From Actinomycetota bacterium (GTDB lineage Bacteria; Actinomycetota; Actinomycetes; Streptosporangiales; Streptosporangiaceae): a stretch of DNA of 26,829 bases. The stretch covers positions 1-26,829 of the forward strand of contig QGUZ01000039.1 in assembly GCA_003242605.1 (NCBI GenBank), in the 5' to 3' direction. Shown here piece by piece: positions 1 to 7,672 of the stretch. Positions within the stretch are counted from its first letter, which is position 1; each line of letters begins with the position of its first letter. The notes under the pieces are model-generated. The model was not told the origin of the DNA, made no database searches, and was given only the letters and a program-made list of their open reading frames with translations. A program made the translations under genes and the position numbers.

Positions 1-1248
1 CGGCTCGCGATACGGGGACGAGTCCTCGGGCTCCTCCCCGGCCCCGGGGCCGGGCCCGGCGGGGCTCGGGTCGCCGGGGGGCGCGTCGCCGCCGTCGTCC
101 GGGGCGAAACCGCCGGGGTCCGTGCCGTACGGGCCGGTGCCGCCGGGGACCGGGCCGGGGGTGGGCAGCACCAGCGGCTGCGTGCCCCGGCCGGTGCGGG
201 AGACGTCGAGGTAGGTCGTGGCGAGCAGCGCGCCGATGACGAGGCCGAGGCAGGTGAGCACGCTGACCACGGTGAACGTACGGCGCGGCCGCCGCGCCCG
301 GGCCGCGCGCCGCGCCCGGCGGCCGCCCCGGGCGGCGTGCAGGCCGGGCCGCCGCCCCGGCGGGGCCGGGAAGCCGTCGCGGCCGAAGTGCTCGTCGCCG
401 AGCGCGGCCGCGGCCAGGCGCGCCGGGTCGGCGCAGGTGTCGAGCACCCGGCGGCGCAGCGACAGCGGCGCGTACGTGATCGGGACCAGGTCGAGCAGCC
501 GGACCGCGGAGACCCGCGCGCGGCGGGCCTCGGCGCACTCGGCGCAGGCGGACACGTGCCGGGCCACCCGGCGGCGCAGCGGCTCGGTGAGCGGGCCGGT
601 CCAGCTGTCGAGCATCGCCGACAGGCCGGGGCAGTGGGTGCGCCCGGTGCGGGCGAGCACGAGCGCGGCGGCCGCGTTCTCCAGGTGCTCGCGGGCCTGG
701 GTGAGGCGGGTCGCCACCCGCCGGGGCGGGGCGCCGGTCACGACCGCGGTCTCGGCCGTGCCCAGCCCGTGGCGGACCGCGAGGTCGAGCACCTCGCGGC
801 CGGCGGGGTCGAGCTCGCCGAGCGCCCGGTGCACCAGCGCGGCCAGCTCGGGGTCGGCGTCGGCCGCGGTCACCGGGCCGGGCGGCGCGAGCCCGGCGGC
901 CGGGTACGCGGCCGTGGCGGCGCCGACGGGCAGCGGCGCGGTCGGCGCGTCGGCGCGTGCGGCCGCGCGGGCCCGCGTCCGGCACAGGTGGCGGGTGACG
1001 GCGTAGAGCCAGGTGCGCAGCCGGCCGGGCTCGGCCGGCCGGTCGGTGCGGGCGACCGCGGTGACGATCGCGTCGTGCACGACCGCGGCCGTGGCGTCCC
1101 GGTCGTCCAGCAGCGACACGGCGTAGTCGTGCAGCCGGTCGGCGTAGGCGTCGTAGAGGTGCGACGCCGCCCCCAAGGCGTCGCCATGCCGTGACGAGTC
1201 GGCCGGCCGGATCCGGTCGGCGCGGCCGGTGTCGGGCCATGCGGGCAA
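1..1248 (-). CDS. ECF-type sigma factor with C-terminal zinc-finger and membrane tail (partial)
   Basis: The reading frame stays open from a TTG at 1248 through the left edge, giving 416 residues without a stop, so the C-terminus is missing. Residues about 30-85 resemble sigma-70 region 2 and about 135-190 resemble region 4 with its helix-turn-helix. A zf-HC2-like HxxxCxxC (H231, C235, C238) follows, then an Arg-rich stretch, one membrane helix at about 325-347 and an acidic, Gly/Pro-rich tail. The TTG is chosen because GGGAGG lies six bases upstream and no ATG or GTG fits the frame nearby. ECF groups with fused zinc-finger anti-sigma-like domains and membrane segments are known in actinobacteria, so the protein is probably a sigma factor held by its own inhibitory, membrane-anchored half. 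Regulon and signal are unknown. An ECF-like promoter lies upstream. Confidence 0.8.
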   Translation of the reverse strand, partial: MPAWPDTGRADRIRPADSSRHGDALGAASHLYDAYADRLHDYAVSLLDDRDATAAVVHDAIVTAVARTDRPAEPGRLRTWLYAVTRHLCRTRARAAARADAPTAPLPVGAATAAYPAAGLAPPGPVTAADADPELAALVHRALGELDPAGREVLDLAVRHGLGTAETAVVTGAPPRRVATRLTQAREHLENAAAALVLARTGRTHCPGLSAMLDSWTGPLTEPLRRRVARHVSACAECAEARRARVSAVRLLDLVPITYAPLSLRRRVLDTCADPARLAAAALGDEHFGRDGFPAPPGRRPGLHAARGGRRARRAARARRPRRTFTVVSVLTCLGLVIGALLATTYLDVSRTGRGTQPLVLPTPGPVPGGTGPYGTDPGGFAPDDGGDAPPGDPSPAGPGPGAGEEPEDSSPYREP

Positions 1249-1279
1249 ACCGATCCTCCCCCCGTCGCGAAGGGCGTGG

Positions 1280-1303
1280 GGGCTCCGCCCGGTCGCGGAG
1301 CCC
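1280..1303. terminator. GC-rich hairpin between the VWA gene and the sigma gene
   Basis: GGGCTCCGC and GCGGAGCCC form a perfect 9-bp stem with a 6-base loop. It lies after the end of the reverse-strand VWA gene and inside the presumed 5' leader of the sigma gene. It could end VWA transcripts or attenuate the sigma gene. There is no U-tract, so a terminator role is only a guess. Confidence 0.35.
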
Positions 1304-1321
1304 GCCCCTCACGCGAGTAAG

Positions 1322-1346
1322 GACGCCGCCCGGCGGTCGCCGGTTC
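1322..1346 (-). promoter_or_regulatory. ECF-type promoter of the sigma gene
   Basis: On the reverse strand GAACC (1346-1342) and CGTC (1325-1322) are separated by 16 bases, the classical ECF arrangement (GAAC, 16-17 bp, CGTC). Transcription would start about 65 bases before the TTG start of the sigma gene. This suggests autoregulation, which is common for ECF factors but is inferred here from motif spacing alone. Confidence 0.5.
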
Positions 1347-1440
1347 ACATTCCGGCACCTAAGAGGATGCTTCTGACCTGCGAAAACAGTGGCCCTTTGA
1401 GGCTGTCGGGACCGATGTGACCGGGGTGACCGCCCGCCCG

Positions 1441-3267
1441 TCACCGGGTGGTGCTGGTGCCCGCCCGCGACTCGCAGTCCGGCGCGCAGAGCCGGCGGGA
1501 GATGCCGTCGAGGAACACCTTGCGGATCTCCAGCGGCGTGCGCGGGAAGTACGCCGCGCCGCCGGTGGCCGCCGCGATCGCCCGCATCTGCTTCCGGCCG
1601 GCCGGGTCGTCGGCGCCCAGCGCGACGATGAGGATGCTCACCGGCTGCGCCGGGTCGAACTCGCGCCGCAGCAGGCGGAGGATCTCCTCGTTGGAGATGC
1701 CGCCGTCGGGGTCGTCGTTGCCGATGCCGTCGGTGAAGACGAGGATCGTGTTGACCTTGTCGGGCTCGTACTCCGCCTTCATCTTGGCGTAGGCCTTGGC
1801 GAGGGTGTCGTTGAGCCCGGTGTCCCCGTTCGGCCACGCCTTGATCGTGCTCATCTGCCGGACGATCGCCTCCCGGCGAGTGACGTCGCCGAGCTTCTCG
1901 TCGAGCGGGCCGATGGGGATGACCTCCTTGTAGTCGACGCCCTGGCCGTCGATGTGGGTGGAGAAGATCCAGGTGCCGATCTCCGCCTTGTCCGGGAAGA
2001 GCTTGAGGCCCTCGATCGAGGCCTGGGCGATCAGCTGCATCCGGGTGAGGTTCGTGCCCGGCGGGGTGAGGGCCATCGTGCCGGAGACGTCGATCAGCGA
2101 CAGCAGGCGGAAGCCGAGCTTCAGCCGCGACCAGGCCTGCGAGACCTGGGTGATGTTCCCGGCGTCCGGCTCGGCGAGCGTGCGCACCGCGCCGGCGGAG
2201 ACGCCGTGGGTCGCGGTGAGCGTGCGGGGGTCGGCTTGGCCCGAGGTGGTGCGGAAGCCGTGCCGCTGGGCGTCCTGGCCGGTCCGGGCCGAGGTGAGCT
2301 CCTGCTTGAACAGCTCGGCGGCCCGGCGGAGGTCGACGTCCTTGGTGGAGATCACGATCGGGTAGTCGAGCGCGAGCGTGCCCTCCTTGGGGTAGAGGGC
2401 GACGATCGGGTCCTCCGGCCGCCGCTGCCGGTTGTAGGACCAGACCGCCTGCTCGGTGGCGATGCCGACCGGGACCCGGGAGGACCGCTTCGCCATGCTC
2501 GCGAACAGGCCCGCCGGGGTGCTCACCGTGGACTCCGACAGGCGCCGCAGCACGCCCGCGAGCTGCGCGTTCGTGCCGCCGCCGCGGCGCAGCACGTCCG
2601 CGCCCGCGAGCAGGGCGGTGAGCCCGGCGGCGTTGCGCGTCGGGTCGAGCGTGAGCACCCGTACCTTGGCCGCTCTGCCCTCCAGGTTGGCGGCGTTGGT
2701 CGCGGACATGATCGCGTCCCAGCTCGCCTCGCCGAGCACCTTCTCCAGGTCCGCCACCGCCGACTTCGGGGCGGCGAGGACCACGGGGGAGCGCGCGATC
2801 GTGCCCGCGATCGAGCCCGGCACCCGCGCCGTGGCGCTCGCCTTGAGCTTGGTCACCCACACGCTCGAGTCCGGGATCCAGATGTCGGCGTCCACGTTCT
2901 CGATGTCGGTGGGGCCGGAGCCGGCGAGGGCGTTCGCCACGCTCGCCGCGTCGGCGTCCTTGACGTTCACCGTCACGCACCGGTCGCCGACCTTCGCCTG
3001 GGACCGGCCGAACCGCTCGGCCGCCGCCGAGACGACCGGCCGGATGTCGGGCGAGGCGATGACCTGCAGCGCGATGCGCTGGTCACCGCACTCCTCACCC
3101 CTGTTGACGATCACATAGGCGCCGACGGCGGCGAGCACGATGAGCGCCACCGCCCCGGCGAGGGGCGCGAGGATGCGTCCGGTGCTCGTCCTCCGGCGTG
3201 GCTGCGGCGGCGCGGTGTAGGGGGTGTAGCCGCCATCCTGTTCGTCCCAACGGTGGCGTCCGCCCAC
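1441..3267 (-). CDS. Membrane-anchored substrate-binding / von Willebrand factor A protein
   Basis: A 608-residue protein starting at GTG 3267, chosen because GAGAGG lies five bases upstream and codon bias begins there; the longer open frame upstream has no such bias. A short polar N-terminus with Pro/Arg residues leads to one membrane helix (about 32-54). An extracellular solute-binding-like domain follows (about 60-370), then a VWA domain from about 385. The VWA domain shows a MIDAS-like DVSGT at 393-397, a TDG motif near 515 and a final Cys pair. In related actinobacterial proteins this SBP plus VWA layout sits on the outer face of the membrane and is thought to bind a ligand or partner protein in a metal-dependent way. 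No transporter genes are adjacent, so an ABC-transport role is not supported. Confidence 0.85.
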   Translation of the reverse strand: MGGRHRWDEQDGGYTPYTAPPQPRRRTSTGRILAPLAGAVALIVLAAVGAYVIVNRGEECGDQRIALQVIASPDIRPVVSAAAERFGRSQAKVGDRCVTVNVKDADAASVANALAGSGPTDIENVDADIWIPDSSVWVTKLKASATARVPGSIAGTIARSPVVLAAPKSAVADLEKVLGEASWDAIMSATNAANLEGRAAKVRVLTLDPTRNAAGLTALLAGADVLRRGGGTNAQLAGVLRRLSESTVSTPAGLFASMAKRSSRVPVGIATEQAVWSYNRQRRPEDPIVALYPKEGTLALDYPIVISTKDVDLRRAAELFKQELTSARTGQDAQRHGFRTTSGQADPRTLTATHGVSAGAVRTLAEPDAGNITQVSQAWSRLKLGFRLLSLIDVSGTMALTPPGTNLTRMQLIAQASIEGLKLFPDKAEIGTWIFSTHIDGQGVDYKEVIPIGPLDEKLGDVTRREAIVRQMSTIKAWPNGDTGLNDTLAKAYAKMKAEYEPDKVNTILVFTDGIGNDDPDGGISNEEILRLLRREFDPAQPVSILIVALGADDPAGRKQMRAIAAATGGAAYFPRTPLEIRKVFLDGISRRLCAPDCESRAGTSTTR

Positions 3268-3453
3268 GCTGACCTCTCGTGATGTTCTCTGCCGTTCCCC
3301 CAGACGGTACGCGCCGTCGTTCCCCGGCATGGGGGAAACGTTGTCAGTGCCTAGGGAACCATACTGGGCGGCTTTACGCGGCGAAAGGGCAGTTTTCCGG
3401 CATGTAACACGAATGGCGCTCACCTGACCGCGAAAAGTAATCAATCGGGAACG
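3268..3453. other. Divergent intergenic region upstream of the VWA gene
   Basis: No gene is visible. The segment is less GC-rich than its surroundings and should hold the promoter of the reverse-strand VWA gene, but I cannot pick a convincing -35/-10 pair. GTTCCCC-like words recur near 3295 and 3319, and an imperfect inverted repeat built from GTTCCCC and GGGGGAAAC spans about 3319-3339. These could be regulator sites. Confidence 0.3.
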
Positions 3454-3484
3454 CGATACATCGCATATAAGATGCGATGTATCG
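3454..3484. promoter_or_regulatory. Perfect 13-bp inverted repeat around a -10 element (operator)
   Basis: CGATACATCGCAT and ATGCGATGTATCG are exact reverse complements separated by ATAAG. The centre includes TATAAG (3466-3471 region on the plus strand), a good -10 hexamer, so a dimeric repressor bound here would block RNA polymerase. The outer ATACAT/ATGTAT halves recall PadR- and ArsR-type operators, but no regulator gene lies nearby and the cognate protein is unknown. The target is the small gene starting at 3544, about 65 bases downstream of the implied transcription start. Confidence 0.7.
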
Positions 3485-3543
3485 TGAGTTGCGCGCACGG
3501 TCGGCGCGCCGCTCCGACGCATGCCGGCGGAAGGTGTCCGCTC

Positions 3544-4092
3544 ATGTCCCTCATCGATGAACGCCCTGTGGCGGCCCCGGCCCCGCGGCGTGCCGCCGGT
3601 GCCGCCGCCCCGGCCGACCTGGTGGTCGTGGACGCGATCGCGCCCGCGGCGGCGCGGCGGGCGTGGCGCGACCTCGACTGCGTGCGGGCGGTCGTGCTGC
3701 GGGACGGCGGGTGCCGGGTGTGGGCCGAGCCCGGGACCGCGCACCTGGTCGTCGAGGCGCTGCGCGGCGCGGGCATCGCCCCCGCCGTGGTGCGGGTTCA
3801 GTGGTGGCAGGACCCGCCGCGCCAGGCCCTGCGCCCCTCGTGCACCGCCGTACCGGCGAGGAGGAGCGCGGCGGCCGCGTCCGGCCACCACCAGCCGAGC
3901 GCGTTGAGCGCGAGCCCGAGCAGCACGGCCCCGGACATCGCCGCGCAGAGCAGGTTCTGGGTGCCCTCGCCCACCGTCGCGGGCGAGCCGAGCCGGGCGC
4001 CGAGGCGGCGCTTGGCGCGGCCGAGCAGGGGCATGCCCACCAGGCTGATCGTGGTGACCGCGATGCCGAGCGCGGTCGGCTCGGGCCGGTAG
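3544..4092 (+). CDS. Small protein with ferredoxin-like (HMA-like) fold pattern
   Basis: ATG 3544 is preceded by GGAAGG nine bases upstream and lies downstream of the palindromic promoter. Codons from 3544 to about 3800 show the expected strong G/C third position. Residues 25-86 alternate beta-alpha-beta-beta-alpha-beta, as in heavy-metal-associated domains, but the CxxC metal motif is absent. After about residue 90 the frame has no stop until 4092 and runs about 295 bases antisense to the convincing membrane gene ending at 3798. The last 90 or so residues are therefore probably an accidental extension, or the original stop was lost. I do not recognise a named family. Its position beside a CDF-like protein suggests metal handling, but this is inference. 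Confidence 0.5.
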   Translation: MSLIDERPVAAPAPRRAAGAAAPADLVVVDAIAPAAARRAWRDLDCVRAVVLRDGGCRVWAEPGTAHLVVEALRGAGIAPAVVRVQWWQDPPRQALRPSCTAVPARRSAAAASGHHQPSALSASPSSTAPDIAAQSRFWVPSPTVAGEPSRAPRRRLARPSRGMPTRLIVVTAMPSAVGSGR

Positions 4093-4436
4093 CCCAGGTG
4101 CAGGTCGTAGGCGACGTGGGCGACGAGGTACGGCGCGAGCATCCAGAAGCTGACCGCCACCAGGCGGCGCGCCACCCGCTCGGCGGACGGTGACCGCAGC
4201 CGCGCCCCGGTGAACCGCCACACCACGATGAGGCCCGCCATGCCCTCCACCAGGGCGGTGGCGCCCCACCCGATCAGCGCCACCGAGTGCGCGTCGAACC
4301 CCGCGGCGAGGCCGAGGCCGCTCTCCGCGGCGAGCCAGCCGAGCGTCACCAGCGACAGCGTGCGGGCCCGGCGGGCGTCCCGCAGCCACGCCTCGGCCGT
4401 CGCGGCCGGGCGCGTCGCCGTGCGCTGGTCAGGCAC
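3798..4436 (-). CDS. CDF-like (cation efflux family) six-helix membrane protein
   Basis: A 212-residue polytopic protein with about six hydrophobic helices, among them stretches near residues 30-50, 55-78, 95-115, 122-140 and a final pair ending in WWWPDAAAALLLAG. The layout and the tryptophan/Asp motif in the penultimate helix match the membrane domain of cation diffusion facilitators. The protein is short, lacks the usual cytoplasmic C-terminal domain, and the normal Asp/His pair of helix 2 is not obvious; a glutamate replaces it. GTG 4436 is chosen because GGGGGG precedes it by four bases. The frame upstream to 4499 uses A/T-rich codons and looks non-coding. It converges on the HMA-like gene. 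Substrate is unknown and transport activity may be altered. Confidence 0.75.
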   Translation of the reverse strand: MPDQRTATRPAATAEAWLRDARRARTLSLVTLGWLAAESGLGLAAGFDAHSVALIGWGATALVEGMAGLIVVWRFTGARLRSPSAERVARRLVAVSFWMLAPYLVAHVAYDLHLGYRPEPTALGIAVTTISLVGMPLLGRAKRRLGARLGSPATVGEGTQNLLCAAMSGAVLLGLALNALGWWWPDAAAALLLAGTAVHEGRRAWRGGSCHH

Positions 4437-4463
4437 CGTGCCCCCCGATCGTCGCCTTCGGTG

Positions 4464-4493
4464 CGCAGAGTCACGAGCCGGATACGCAGAGTC
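4464..4493. repeat. Direct repeat CGCAGAGTC, 21-bp period
   Basis: CGCAGAGTC occurs at 4464-4472 and 4485-4493, exactly two helical turns apart, in the divergent promoter region between the CDF-like gene and the methyltransferase. The phasing suits a regulator binding twice on the same face of DNA. No protein can be assigned. Confidence 0.4.
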
Positions 4494-4609
4494 TCGCACA
4501 TGCCGGCGCGGGCGGGCGCGGGTTCCGCGGAATCGGTCCCCGGCGCGCCGCCGCCCCGGTGCCCGTCACCTTGCGGCCCGGGCCGCCGGTGCCGTGTCCG
4601 GCGGTGCCG

Positions 4610-4622
4610 TAGGCTTTGGCGG
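4610..4622 (+). promoter_or_regulatory. Leaderless -10 element of the RNA methyltransferase gene
   Basis: TAGGCT at 4610-4615 fits the actinobacterial TANNNT -10 and ends seven bases before the GTG start, so transcription probably begins at the start codon. No convincing -35 is visible and there is no ribosome-binding site. Confidence 0.45.
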
Positions 4623-5513
4623 GTGGCCGACATCGTCCCGGTGCACGACCCCGCCGACCCCCGCATCGCCGACTTCGTCCGGCTGCGCGACGTGGAGCTG
4701 CGCAAGAGCCTCGAGGCCGAGCACGGCCTGTTCATCGCCGAGGGGGAGAAGGTGATCCGCCGCGCGGTGGCCACCGGGTACCCCGTGCGCTCCCTGCTGC
4801 TCACCGAGCGGTGGCTCGGGCCGATCGGCGACCTGCTCGACGCGGTGACCGCCCCGGCCTACGTCGTCGCCGACGAGGTGATGGAGGGGATCACCGGGTT
4901 CGCCGTCCACCGCGGGGCGCTCGCCTCGATGGCGCGCAAGCCGCTGCCGAGCGTGCCGGAGCTGCTCGCCGGGCTGCGGCCCGCCGTACCCGGCGACCCG
5001 GCGCCGCCGCCCGGGGTGCCCGCCGCCTTCCGGCCCGGGCCGCCGCCCCGCCGCGTCGTGGTGCTCGAGGACCTCGTCGACCACGGCAACGTCGGGGCGA
5101 TCTTCCGGTGCGCGGCGGCGCTCGGCGTGGACGCGGTCGTGCTGTCGCCGCGCTGCGCCGACCCCCTCTACCGGCGCTCGATCAAGGTCTCCATGGGTGC
5201 GGTCTTCGCCATCCCGTACGCGCGGATGACCGACTGGTACCACGGCCTCGCCCTGCTGCGCGAGGCCGGGTTCCGCACCCTCGCCCTCACCCCGGACCAG
5301 TCCGTCACCCCGATCGACAAGGTCGCCCTCGGCGACCGGGTCGCCCTGCTGCTCGGCTCGGAGGGCGACGGCCTGTCCTCGCGCTGGCTGAGTGAGGCCG
5401 ACGAGCGGGTGTGCATCCCGATGAGCGCCCAGGCGATGCGGATGGGCGTCGACTCCCTCAACGTGGTGGCCGCCGCCGCGATCGCCTGCCACGGCCTGGT
5501 GCGCGACGCCTGA
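4623..5513 (+). CDS. SpoU/TrmH-family RNA 2'-O-ribose methyltransferase
   Basis: A 296-residue cytoplasmic SPOUT enzyme that would transfer a methyl group from S-adenosylmethionine to a ribose 2'-OH in tRNA or 23S rRNA. An N-terminal substrate-binding region (about 15-110) is joined by a Pro-rich linker to the knotted catalytic domain. Motif 1 is at 155-165 (NVGAIFRCAAALGVDAV), motif 2 at about 242-250 (LLLGSEGDG) and motif 3 at 264-284, ending in SLNVVAAAAIA. The GTG start at 4623 is supported by the leaderless -10 just upstream and by the start of strong codon bias. The exact RNA target cannot be read from sequence; RlmB- or TsnR-like activity are both possible. It is transcribed toward the carboxypeptidase gene. 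Confidence 0.9.
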   Translation: MADIVPVHDPADPRIADFVRLRDVELRKSLEAEHGLFIAEGEKVIRRAVATGYPVRSLLLTERWLGPIGDLLDAVTAPAYVVADEVMEGITGFAVHRGALASMARKPLPSVPELLAGLRPAVPGDPAPPPGVPAAFRPGPPPRRVVVLEDLVDHGNVGAIFRCAAALGVDAVVLSPRCADPLYRRSIKVSMGAVFAIPYARMTDWYHGLALLREAGFRTLALTPDQSVTPIDKVALGDRVALLLGSEGDGLSSRWLSEADERVCIPMSAQAMRMGVDSLNVVAAAAIACHGLVRDA

Positions 5514-5548
5514 CGTCAGCCGGTACGGCGGTGCCCGGGCGGCCGCGG

Positions 5549-6661
5549 TCAGGTGCGGGCGAGGTCGAGCAGCCGGGTGACCGAGCGGAGGCGGTTCGCC
5601 GCGGTGGCCTCGCCGAGGACCGTGCCGAAGAGGAACCGGCCGTCCTGCTCGGCGGCGAACGACAGGCAGTACCCGGCCGAGCGGGTGAAGCCGGTCTTCA
5701 GCCCGAAGGCCCCCGGCACGCGGGTGAGCAGCGGATTGGAGTTGTGCCAGGTGTACGCGCGGTGGGTGGTGGTCTTCGGCAGCGAGTGCCGGGCGGTCGA
5801 CGCGATCTCGTAGAGCACCGGGTCGGAGAGCGCGATCATGGCGAGCCGGGTCTGCTCGCGGGCCGTGGAGCGGCCGCCGAGGTCCGGGCTGGGCAGCCCG
5901 TCCGGGTTGGTGTAGTGGGTCCGCTCCAGGCCGAGGTCCTCGGCCAGCCGGTTCATCTTCGCCACGAAGTTCGGCACGCCCGGGCCGTACCGCCGGGCGA
6001 GGGCGCGGGCGGCGTCGGCGCCCGAGGGGAGCATCAGCGCGTACAGCAGCTCCTTGGCGGTGAACCGCTCGCCCGCGCGCAGACCGGCCCGGCTCGCGCC
6101 GTTCCGCACCGCGTGCCGGACGTCCCCCTTGGTGATCTTGATCATGTCGTCGGGCGAGCCCTCCTCGAGCACCACCAGGGCCGTCATCACCTTCGTCAGG
6201 CTCGCCACCGGCAGCCGGCGGTCGGGATTCTTGGCGTACAGCTCGGTGCCGGCCGAGGCGTCCACCAGGTACGCCGCCTTCGCCGTGATCTTCGGGGCGG
6301 CCGCGGGCGCGGCCTCCTCCCCGGCCTCCGGCGCGGTGCCGGTCGCGGCTTCGGACGCCGCCTCGGATTCGGCTTCGGACTCGGCTTCCGGCGCTGCTTC
6401 GGGCGCGGTCCCGGCGGATATGTCCAGCTCGATGTCGAGCGCGGAGTCCGGTTCCGCCGTGGCGCCGGACTCCGACCCCGGCCAGGCGTGCGGTGCGGGG
6501 CTCGCCGCAGCTGCCTCGGCGCGGCCCGGCGCCGGGTTCGCGGCCGCGGGCCGTACCGGCGTCAGGACGAACGCCGCGAGCAGCACACCCGCGAAAAGCG
6601 CGCGGAGCGCGGCGGGCGGACGGGCGAACGGTGTCGCGATCACGGATGGCCTGATGCGCAC
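5549..6661 (-). CDS. D-alanyl-D-alanine carboxypeptidase (peptidase S11, PBP5-like)
   Basis: A 370-residue exported serine peptidase that trims the terminal D-Ala of peptidoglycan stem peptides outside the cell. Residues 1-42 form a long signal sequence with a hydrophobic core at about 18-34 and an alanine-rich end. Residues 65-123 are a low-complexity Glu/Ala linker with repeated PEAE/SEAE words. The catalytic domain shows SLTK at 154-157 (nucleophile Ser154, Lys157), SGA at 213-215 where many relatives have SGN, and KTG at 322-324. No C-terminal amphipathic anchor is evident. The GTG start at 6661 has only a weak ribosome site; a GTG a few codons inside is an alternative. It lies 60 bases behind the DedA gene on the same strand and may share its iron-box promoter. 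Confidence 0.9.
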   Translation of the reverse strand: MRIRPSVIATPFARPPAALRALFAGVLLAAFVLTPVRPAAANPAPGRAEAAAASPAPHAWPGSESGATAEPDSALDIELDISAGTAPEAAPEAESEAESEAASEAATGTAPEAGEEAAPAAAPKITAKAAYLVDASAGTELYAKNPDRRLPVASLTKVMTALVVLEEGSPDDMIKITKGDVRHAVRNGASRAGLRAGERFTAKELLYALMLPSGADAARALARRYGPGVPNFVAKMNRLAEDLGLERTHYTNPDGLPSPDLGGRSTAREQTRLAMIALSDPVLYEIASTARHSLPKTTTHRAYTWHNSNPLLTRVPGAFGLKTGFTRSAGYCLSFAAEQDGRFLFGTVLGEATAANRLRSVTRLLDLART

Positions 6662-6721
6662 TCGGCCATGATGACATCGCAGATCGCCGCGGTCCGGGCG
6701 ACCCGCCGAGATCGGTCCAGG

Positions 6722-7240
6722 TCAGGATGCGACGGGCACCTCGGCCTCCCGCCGCCGGCGGCGCCGCCGCCGCACGACGATCAGCGCCGCCACCGCGGGC
6801 ACGGCCACGATGAGCACGAGTACGGCGAGCACCGGCGACCGCGCGGCGAGCCGCAGCCAGGCCCAGATGACGGCGTAGCCGCCGACCACCCACGGCGGTG
6901 TCCACAGCAGCGCGCCGAGCGCGCTCGCCACGACGAACCAGGGATAGGAGACGCGGATCACCCCGGCGCACGGCGGCAGCACGTGCCGCAGCACCGGCAC
7001 CCAGAAGCAGCCGAACACGGCGACCGCGCCCCGCCGCCGGACCAGGGCCTCCACCCGGTCGATGCGGTGCCGGCCGATCCGGCGGCCCAGGGCGGACTCG
7101 TACAGCCGCTCGCCGAGCCTGCGTCCGACCCAGTAGTAGAACTGGAACAGCGCGAACATGATCAGGACGCAGACCAGCGCCCACAGCCACAGCGGCATGC
7201 CGAGCACCGAGGAGGCCGTGGGGTCGGGGATCGCGTTCAC
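6722..7240 (-). CDS. DedA-family (VTT domain) membrane protein
   Basis: A 172-residue integral membrane protein with helices near 15-38, 75-125 and 133-158, and an Arg-rich cytoplasmic end. The segment from the RR-x-GER region to PVLRHVLPPCAGVIRVSY (about 45-100), with GALLWTPPWVVGGY after it, matches the DedA/SNARE-associated Golgi protein signature. Members act in membrane lipid and proton-motive-force homeostasis, and some flip undecaprenyl phosphate or phospholipid. GTG 7240 follows a GAGGCGAG ribosome site. The protein is shorter than the usual 200-220 residues at its N-terminus. An iron box 58 bases upstream and a downstream carboxypeptidase gene suggest envelope remodelling tied to iron status, which is inference. 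Confidence 0.82.
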   Translation of the reverse strand: MNAIPDPTASSVLGMPLWLWALVCVLIMFALFQFYYWVGRRLGERLYESALGRRIGRHRIDRVEALVRRRGAVAVFGCFWVPVLRHVLPPCAGVIRVSYPWFVVASALGALLWTPPWVVGGYAVIWAWLRLAARSPVLAVLVLIVAVPAVAALIVVRRRRRRRREAEVPVAS

Positions 7241-7297
7241 CTCGCCTCACCGCCTCGCGTCGCGCCGTACCGGGCCGAGCCGGACCGGTCTTACCAC

Positions 7298-7316
7298 TTA
7301 GGTCAGCCTTACCTAT
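7298..7316 (-). promoter_or_regulatory. IdeR/DmdR-type iron box
   Basis: On the reverse strand ATAGGTAAGGCTGACCTAA matches the actinobacterial iron-box consensus TTAGGTTAGGCTAACCTAA at 16 of 19 positions, including both AGGT and ACCT half-site cores. It lies 58 bases upstream of the DedA start. A DtxR-family repressor loaded with ferrous iron would bind here and shut off the promoter, giving expression under iron shortage. Confidence 0.7.
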
Positions 7317-7672
7317 CCAATGGTGCCCCAGCCTCCGCCGCTGGTGGACCGGGTTGTGGTCAAGGTCACTGCGCGGCGCGCCGGGGCGGCGGGCCGCCGG
7401 GCGGACCGGCCGCGCAAAGCCGCGACTCGGACATTAGGAATAAGACGTACTAATCAGTCATATCTCGGGTATCTCATCACGTGAGCGGCTTTCGGGAGAC
7501 GGCGCCCGCGGCGGTGAGCGCCCCTGAGGCTCACCGTCCCCGACGGGGCTGAGGGCCGGGCGGACCGCCCTGGGGTGGCCCGCCCGGCCCGCCGGCACCG
7601 GAGCCGCCGGCAGGTCGGGCCGAGCAACCCCCCGTCCCTGCACGGACCCGGTGCACGGAAGGGGTGCGGGCC
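7317..7672. other. Intergenic region without a gene
   Basis: No coding frame here has convincing bias. A less GC-rich patch at about 7430-7490 carries a direct repeat TATCTC-GGG-TATCTC and probably a promoter, in front of the secreted protein gene at 7673, but its direction is uncertain. Confidence 0.4.

Noticed and set aside
1417..3282. Long plus-strand frame over the VWA gene
   Set aside because: It is an antisense shadow; protein features and codon bias belong to the reverse strand.
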